Of a DNA stretch of 64,000 bases, positions 59,301-64,000 are shown one piece after another. Numbering within the stretch: position 1 is the first letter of the stretch; each line of letters begins with the position of its first letter. The notes under the pieces were generated by a model, which worked only from the letters and a program-made list of their open reading frames with translations, made no database searches and was not told where the DNA came from. The DNA is from an uncultured Chlorobiaceae bacterium (lineage in GTDB: Bacteria > Bacteroidota > Chlorobiia > Chlorobiales > Chlorobiaceae), in assembly GCA_903820085.1 (NCBI GenBank), contig CAIJGA010000001.1, positions 164,863-228,862 of the forward strand, given 5' to 3'. The position numbers were made by a program, and so were the translations under genes.

Positions 59301-59555
59301 TCATATTTCATATGATTTTTTGTACGTTTTAGCCTGTTTTACTTGATTTTTTTTTGATGTCATATTATCATTTTTTGTCATATTTTTAACAATCCGGACC
59401 TTTTTTTCTCCAAATATTAGTTCCCATATTTTTTCAATCCCGTCATGTATCAATTCAGCCATTAAGTCGTTTCTAACTTCCCGTGGCAAAATAAATCGAA
59501 TACATACGATAATAAAAAGAATCGGAATCCCTATAGCTATTAAAAATAATTCCAT
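59301..59555 (-). CDS. Small single-pass membrane protein
   Basis: 84 residues. One N-terminal hydrophobic helix (LFLIAIGIPILFIIVCIRFIL) and a strongly basic, Lys/Asn-rich cytoplasmic tail. No family recognised. It starts 16 bases after the stop of the J/TPR protein and is likely in the same transcript. Confidence 0.5.
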   Translation of the reverse strand: MELFLIAIGIPILFIIVCIRFILPREVRNDLMAELIHDGIEKIWELIFGEKKVRIVKNMTKNDNMTSKKNQVKQAKTYKKSYEI

Positions 59556-59571
59556 CGCATAATTTCTTTAC

Positions 59572-60741
59572 TTATTCCATCACATAGTTTTTTACGAAAT
59601 TCCAAACAGCCATAACAGGATAAAACAAGAATACCCATATAATACCGTCAAAACCTCCAGATGGATTTTGCCCCAAAATCACTTTTTGATTTAATTTGTA
59701 TTGTGGCATCATTGATGCGTAAATATAAAAACAGGGTATTGCAATAAAGATCAAACCTGGGAAAAAGTTAGTTTTCATGATAAAAAGGCCAAAAGCAAAC
59801 CAGAGCCCAGTTGCTAGCCAGTTACCATAAAACTTCCTTGCATTCATTTCATCAATATTCTTTCTAACCTCTTGAATATGTATAGCCATTTCTGATCCTA
59901 TACCTAATTTTTCTGCCTTTACTATATATTGTTCGGCTTCTTGAACATGCGACTTTTGTGTTGCATAATAGCCAGGCTTAACATTTACGTCTGACCCTTC
60001 GGAAACATATGTCCAATTCTGATAGGTGCTTTCAGTATAAGCTACTGCTAATAAATATTTATATCCCTCATTACTCGACTCTTCTTGAACGCACTTCTCC
60101 AACAAATCAATTCCTTCTTTATACATTTCATTTTTAATATACACACTGCCCATTGCAGCTCGATACACAACTTTATTCGAGTCAATTTGTGCCGCCCGTT
60201 GATATTGCTGCATTGCATCTTTCCACTTTTCAATACCTTCATATATTCCCCCTAAATCAAAATAATATGATGCATCATTTGGCTTTAGCTTTATAGCTCG
60301 TTTATACTCATATATTGCGTCATCCACTTCACCCCACTCTGACTTACAATAACCTAATAAAGCCCAAGCATCCGGATTACTTCCTTGAAACTCAGTTGCC
60401 TTAGTTGCTACCATAAGAGCATCAGGGACATTTCCTACCGATAGTAGTCGCCACCCTTCTTGAATAAGGTCCTCAGCTTTAATTTTACTTGCATCGTAAT
60501 TAGTTTCTTCTTTAGGTGTGTTTTTTAATTGCTGGTCATAAGCATTGCGCTTTGCTACATTGAGAAGCGTACTCTCCATATCTGGAACTATACGCAAATT
60601 ATTGGATGCTTCTTGTTGCTGCTCTGGTTTAGGAGCATTCTGCCGTTGAGTCCATATACGTTTTTTTTCTTTGATTTTCAAAAGAATTTCGCTTTCTGAG
60701 GCACCGTCACTTACACCAAGCAATTCATAATAATTTACCAT
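59572..60741 (-). CDS. J-like domain/TPR membrane protein
   Basis: 389 residues. Residues 3-75 follow a J-domain pattern (NYYELLGVSDGASESEILL, later AKRNAYDQQL), but the HPD motif that stimulates Hsp70 ATPase is absent: the loop reads RIWTQRQNAPK. Residues about 90-240 form several TPR repeats (NPDAWALLGYCKSEWGEVDD, ASYYFDLGGIYEGIEKWKDA). Towards the C-terminus are three hydrophobic segments (about 305-385), so it sits in the inner membrane. A GGAGG Shine-Dalgarno precedes the ATG. Co-transcribed with Hsp70 upstream (22 bases). It could present TPR-bound clients to the Hsp70. Confidence 0.7.
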   Translation of the reverse strand: MVNYYELLGVSDGASESEILLKIKEKKRIWTQRQNAPKPEQQQEASNNLRIVPDMESTLLNVAKRNAYDQQLKNTPKEETNYDASKIKAEDLIQEGWRLLSVGNVPDALMVATKATEFQGSNPDAWALLGYCKSEWGEVDDAIYEYKRAIKLKPNDASYYFDLGGIYEGIEKWKDAMQQYQRAAQIDSNKVVYRAAMGSVYIKNEMYKEGIDLLEKCVQEESSNEGYKYLLAVAYTESTYQNWTYVSEGSDVNVKPGYYATQKSHVQEAEQYIVKAEKLGIGSEMAIHIQEVRKNIDEMNARKFYGNWLATGLWFAFGLFIMKTNFFPGLIFIAIPCFYIYASMMPQYKLNQKVILGQNPSGGFDGIIWVFLFYPVMAVWNFVKNYVME

Positions 60742-60763
60742 TATAAACCTCCGTTTATACGTT

Positions 60764-62293
60764 TTATTGAATATCCATGTCAGCTATTTTTTTCGTCATT
60801 TCTGTAATTTCTGCGATACTTCGATTTGATTGCCTTTCTATATGAACCTCACCAAGCATACAATTTGCTGTCATATCAAGTATTGTTACCACAATAATTC
60901 CATTGTTATCGTACTGAAAAAAAACTTCTAATGGCGATCCTTTTGGGTAAGGGGGTATATGCATTGAACCAGTTCCAATTATATGCACAAATTCCATATC
61001 TTCCTCTTCTCCCTCAGTAACTTCTACTTCGATTTCAGTCTGGTTATCAACAATTGTTCCATAGACTTTACTAATTCTTGTTGGTATTTTAGAATCTTTA
61101 GGGAGAATGATCGAGTTATAAAGCTGACCCGTTACGGAATCTAATGCAACAACTCCAAGGCTATGTGAGTTTACATCTGTTATGCGTATATTCGGCAATT
61201 TATCTAAATAAGATGCACTGCTTTGATCAGATTTTTTCTTCAAAATACCACCTAACAATGCGGCACCAATAGCCACCGCCTCATCAGGATGAAGTTCAGA
61301 AGATGGTTTTTTGCAAGAAACTTTTTCAATTAGCGATTGCACTGACTTCATTCGCGTTGAACCACCCACCAATAATATTTTATCAATGTCAGACCACGTC
61401 ATTTGAGCATCTTCAAGTGTCATGTCCATTAATGTCTCTGTACGCCTTATTAAGTCTGATGATACACGATCAAAATCTTCACGAGTCAGAATAATTGACA
61501 TGTTTTTGCCTTCACCAGTAAGAAACACTTTTGTGCTTTCTCTTGATGACAAGGTCTTTTTTGCAATTTCGGTCTTCTCTCTCAGGTCTTGCTGAAGTGC
61601 GATATTATTAAGTAAGTCAATTCCCCCTGCTTTTATAAATTCTTCGTTAAGGAATTCCATAATATTGTTGTCCCAATTAAACCCTCCAAGATTTCTATCC
61701 CCTCCGGTAGCAATAACCTCAATCTCACCTGAATGAATGCGCATAATTGTTACATCAAAAGTCCCCCCTCCAAGGTCATATACCATAATGGTCTGCTCTT
61801 GGTTTTGATCAATACCGTAGGCTAAAGCCGCTGCAGTTGGCTCATTAATAATTTGAAGGACGTTGAAACCTGCGATTATTCCAGCATCCTGTGTTGACTT
61901 CCTTTGATTATCATTAAAATAAGCAGGAACAGTAATAACGACCTCTTTAACTTTGCAACCTAATGCAGTTTCAGCATCTTCTTTCAAGCGACGTAGAATC
62001 AGCGCTGAAATTTCCTCCGGAGTGTATTCTTTATCGTTTTCTGTAAGAAAGCGCCAGTTTTTTTCGCCCATCTGCCTCTTTACAAATTGGCAGACGCTTA
62101 GAGGATTGGTGACCGCCGATCGTTTAGCAATTGTACCAACGAGCGGAGTGTCTGCATCGAAAAGAACAACTGAGGGCGTTATCCGCTCTCCTTCACGATT
62201 AGGAATTATTTCTGGCCTTCCATGCTGATTGATATATGCTACCACAGAATATGTTGTACCAAGATCTATTCCAAGAACAATATTACAATTCAT
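60764..62293 (-). CDS. Hsp70-family chaperone without C-terminal lid
   Basis: 509 residues from the ATG at 62293 (an upstream start adds 11 residues). ATPase domain: GIDLGTTYSVVAY at 8-20, EPTAAALAYGID at 151-162, VYDLGGGTFDVT at 171-182 and LLVGGSTRM at 307-315. After the linker (NIRITDV replaces the usual hydrophobic DVLLLDV) a substrate-binding beta-domain of about 120 residues follows, and then the protein ends; the roughly 100-residue helical lid of DnaK is missing. It is thus shorter than DnaK (about 635) and HscC. It lies between GrpE-like and J/TPR genes on the same strand. Confidence 0.9.
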   Translation of the reverse strand: MNCNIVLGIDLGTTYSVVAYINQHGRPEIIPNREGERITPSVVLFDADTPLVGTIAKRSAVTNPLSVCQFVKRQMGEKNWRFLTENDKEYTPEEISALILRRLKEDAETALGCKVKEVVITVPAYFNDNQRKSTQDAGIIAGFNVLQIINEPTAAALAYGIDQNQEQTIMVYDLGGGTFDVTIMRIHSGEIEVIATGGDRNLGGFNWDNNIMEFLNEEFIKAGGIDLLNNIALQQDLREKTEIAKKTLSSRESTKVFLTGEGKNMSIILTREDFDRVSSDLIRRTETLMDMTLEDAQMTWSDIDKILLVGGSTRMKSVQSLIEKVSCKKPSSELHPDEAVAIGAALLGGILKKKSDQSSASYLDKLPNIRITDVNSHSLGVVALDSVTGQLYNSIILPKDSKIPTRISKVYGTIVDNQTEIEVEVTEGEEEDMEFVHIIGTGSMHIPPYPKGSPLEVFFQYDNNGIIVVTILDMTANCMLGEVHIERQSNRSIAEITEMTKKIADMDIQ

Positions 62294-62358
62294 CCTAAAT
62301 CCTTCATAAATATTTATTACAAGCAATACCGCTACATGTTTTACCTAAATACGTTCAC

Positions 62359-62994
62359 TTATCCATTTGAATCATCGTTTTTTACTATTTCCATACAAGT
62401 ATTTCCGATATTTTGGTAACGTCCAACAACTACCTCTTGTGGTCTGAGCACTTTCCCGTTATATTCAAATCCTTCACGCATAATGTAAAGTACTTTCCCG
62501 TCTAAATCTAATGAATCTACTTTTTGTACGCTTATAGCTCTCTGATAAGATGGATCGAAATTTATCTCACAATTTGTAATAAGTGTAATGTCACGCCTTT
62601 GTAATAGTTCCCTAAGTTCTTCTTTAAGAGACTGCAATATATCTTGATTAAATTCGCTACATTTCTCATTATTCAATTCAATTCGGTCATACAAAAGAAT
62701 TAAATCTATATATAGAGAGCGATGATCTTCAAAAGGCTTGTCTCTTTTGAATGCATCCAGTTCGGTATATAAACTTTCAAACGCTTTTTCTCTTATTATA
62801 TTTTGAGATAATTTATTTTCAACAATATCTCGAATAATAAAAATATTGCCTTTTATATTATCCCATTCTTCAACTGAAAGAGTAAAATTTAGCAATTGCT
62901 TCCGCTCATTTATATCCACTTCATTTTCGCTATGAAGTGGAGCAAATATATTTTCTTGAACGCTAATATCCTTTTCAGATTGATCCAAAACCAT
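62359..62994 (-). CDS. GrpE-like nucleotide exchange factor
   Basis: 211 residues. A long helical region (about 20-140) is followed by a C-terminal beta-domain with NFDPSYQRAISVQKVDS and GKVLRPQEVVVGRY, matching the end of GrpE (compare VLRPAMVKV). It should drive ADP release from the Hsp70 encoded next to it. A GGAG element lies very close before the ATG at 62994. The helical part does not resemble housekeeping GrpE in detail. First of the recognisable chaperone genes; 65 bases separate it from the Hsp70. Confidence 0.8.
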   Translation of the reverse strand: MVLDQSEKDISVQENIFAPLHSENEVDINERKQLLNFTLSVEEWDNIKGNIFIIRDIVENKLSQNIIREKAFESLYTELDAFKRDKPFEDHRSLYIDLILLYDRIELNNEKCSEFNQDILQSLKEELRELLQRRDITLITNCEINFDPSYQRAISVQKVDSLDLDGKVLYIMREGFEYNGKVLRPQEVVVGRYQNIGNTCMEIVKNDDSNG

Positions 62995-63106
62995 CTCCTA
63001 CCCTTAATTTTAATTTATATAAGATATTATTTTCGGACAATTTATAGACCTTTCATTAATAAAAATTTAATAAATTTAGCTTTTAAAATTATAAAATGGT
63101 TTAATT

Positions 63107-63295
63107 TCAAGAAGCGTTAACGCTCGAACTTAAGTAACTCCATTCCCCATTCTCTTGTTTTGAGAATGTTATACTACCAAGAGGATTATGATCTTCTTGG
63201 AAATCCGCGTCAATACTCCAATAGTCTTCTAAATCTGACAAACCCACATGCATTGTATCTCCTCCAGAACTTCCCGCAACCATTGCACATCGCAC
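63107..63295 (-). CDS. Small protein of unknown function (start uncertain)
   Basis: 62 residues from a GTG at 63295; the same frame is open upstream to tandem stop codons (TAA TGA at 63383-63388) and could be read from a non-standard start as YLGEIEYFHPLIEKQVIE... No ATG, GTG or TTG exists in that upstream part. Contents: VGLSDLEDYWSIDADF and SYLSSSVNAS. No family recognised. It lies 112 bases upstream of the GrpE gene. Confidence 0.35.
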   Translation of the reverse strand: MRCAMVAGSSGGDTMHVGLSDLEDYWSIDADFQEDHNPLGSITFSKQENGEWSYLSSSVNAS

Positions 63296-63385
63296 AATTT
63301 TGGAACAAGGAAACGGAACATCAAGAAGCTCAATAACCTGTTTTTCTATTAATGGATGAAAATATTCTATCTCTCCTAAATATCA

Positions 63386-63634
63386 TTATTTTTTGGTGCG
63401 CCAAATTTTAGAAGATAGCCCCGGCTCATATTTCTCTATAAAAATACACATCATATCGATTTTAAGCGCCAGTTGTTCATCAGTCCTGAAAAGATCATTT
63501 AAATCTTCATTAAGATCCCCCGCATCTCTAAGATGTGTAATCGGAGCCATACTTAGATTCACCCCAGTATCTTCCGACTCGTCTTCAGACTCGCATTTCG
63601 CTTCACCGGTGATAACTGGAATCACAATGTTCAA
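63386..63634 (-). CDS. Small acidic protein of unknown function (possibly frameshifted)
   Basis: 82 residues from a TTG at 63634. It is acidic near the start (ECESEDESEDTG in outline) and ends in LSSKIWRTKK. Upstream, an ATG at 63659 with a near-perfect AAGGAGG Shine-Dalgarno (63669-63675) opens only an 18-codon frame in another register. A one-base frameshift, sequencing error or programmed shift would join that well-supported start to this frame. Ends in TAA immediately followed by TGA. No family recognised. Confidence 0.35.
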   Translation of the reverse strand: MNIVIPVITGEAKCESEDESEDTGVNLSMAPITHLRDAGDLNEDLNDLFRTDEQLALKIDMMCIFIEKYEPGLSSKIWRTKK

Positions 63635-63675
63635 GCTGAGTTATATTTATGTCATTCATTTTGTGATTCCTCCTT
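63603..63675 (-). other. Strong ribosome binding site with a short frame
   Basis: AAGGAGG at 63669-63675 with 9 bases to an ATG at 63659, then 18 codons (MNDINITQLEHCDSSYHR) to a TGA at 63603. It is the best RBS-ATG pair of the chaperone island, and marks the likely start of its operon. Confidence 0.6.
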
Positions 63676-64000
63676 ACGAGTGCTTTTAGTGGTTCCTGAT
63701 GAGTGATAAAAATTTTTCAGCTAATGAATTGCTTGCTATTAACCCTTTAAAGTGGTTTTTTGATTTGTAACCAGACATCAAAAACTATTCCATATAGGAT
63801 AAAACTTTGATCCGAGCAGAGAGAAAATATCGTGACAGGAATTATGTTAATTTATAATATTGGCATTTCGCGGAAGTTAATGGAAACTAAATTTCATTTT
63901 ACTGCACCATCTAAAGTTGCATTTCCAGCTTCCCACAATAAAAGAGGATTCTTATCCGGTAACTTTCGAAACTTCTAAACCCTCTCGAGCTTGCTTTTAA
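63676..64000. other. AT-rich right end of the window
   Basis: Contains the right 29-bp inverted repeat (63865-63893). A 32-codon frame that begins within it (ATG at 63880) is too short to accept. The stretch 63690-63860 should contain the promoter of the minus-strand chaperone genes. Confidence 0.5.
63865..63893 (+). repeat. Right copy of a 29-bp inverted repeat
   Basis: Begins ATTTCGCGGAAGTTAATGG and ends AAACTAAATT. Inverted with respect to the copy at 58803-58831, from which it differs at two positions; similarity stops at both ends of the 29 bases. Confidence 0.9.

Larger units (their letters stand above)
58803..63893. mobile_element. Putative non-autonomous element or cassette bearing the chaperone genes
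   Basis: About 5.1 kb bounded by the two 29-bp inverted repeats. It contains, in minus-strand order, two tiny proteins, grpE-like, Hsp70, a J/TPR protein, a small membrane protein and a small zinc protein, and no transposase or recombinase. The base composition is very low in GC inside (one 60-base line within the GrpE gene has 16 G+C) against metH (one line with 37). No target-site duplication was recognised beside the repeats. Confidence 0.5.

Noticed and set aside
63880..63978. 32-codon frame beginning inside the right inverted repeat
   Set aside because: Too short, lacks a ribosome site, and the left repeat copy has a stop directly after the same start.
1..64000. tRNA, rRNA genes and riboswitches
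   Set aside because: Reading the intergenic regions I found no cloverleaf with a TTCGA loop, no rRNA-like segment and no cobalamin or other riboswitch core; a covariance-model scan would be decisive.

Overview
The window looks like chromosome from a green sulfur bacterium (Chlorobium/Pelodictyon type). The most specific marker is a CsmB-like chlorosome envelope protein at 5460. The rest agrees: a cytoplasmic HydBGDA-type sulfhydrogenase, a protoporphyrinogen oxidase, and an Lpt-type lipopolysaccharide export ATPase with outer-membrane proteins, showing a Gram-negative envelope. The genus is inferred from remembered family sequences; no search was run.

Layout. 1-5.1 kb: the 3' part of metH, an HD-domain protein, a small beta-barrel protein and a lipoprotein. 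5.2-11.7 kb: csmB, two adjacent L,D-transpeptidases, then a run of minus-strand membrane and envelope proteins of mostly unknown function. 11.8-19 kb: the oxidative pentose phosphate genes pgl, zwf and gnd, a glycosyltransferase, a YbaK-type deacylase, a patatin and an aldehyde dehydrogenase. 19.2-25 kb: TerC, a LonB-type protease overlapping a universal stress protein, and a SpoU rRNA/tRNA methyltransferase. 25.7-29.5 kb: a four-gene transcarboxylase operon (5S, 12S, a small subunit and the 1.3S biotin carrier). 29.5-33 kb: a caspase-like protease, a 60-residue protein, a GIY-YIG protein and a U32 peptidase. 33-37 kb: the hydrogenase operon hydB-hydG-hydD-hydA. 37-55.6 kb: mostly housekeeping genes (FKBP, MscS, hemG, gamma carbonic anhydrase, lptB, aroA, rpsU, alr, a comEA-like gene, asd, dus, recA), plus a cystathionine-synthase-like protein that has lost its PLP lysine.

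55.9-63.9 kb is an AT-rich accessory region in which every recognised gene is on the minus strand. Its core is an Hsp70 without a C-terminal lid, a GrpE-like protein, and a membrane-anchored TPR protein with a degenerate J-domain, together with several tiny proteins. This core is enclosed by two near-identical 29-bp inverted repeats (58803-58831 and 63865-63893) with no transposase between them. A CsgG-like protein, a second exported protein and a membrane protein lie just outside the left repeat. This is the best candidate for an undescribed system.

How the genes fit together. pgl, zwf and gnd make NADPH from glucose-6-phosphate. The transcarboxylase links propionyl-CoA/methylmalonyl-CoA to pyruvate/oxaloacetate, and the hydrogenase links H2 to NAD(P)H or sulfur. 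The chaperone cassette has all three parts of an Hsp70 cycle in reduced or divergent form, which suggests a dedicated membrane-localised client rather than general folding. No tRNA, rRNA or CRISPR array was recognised.
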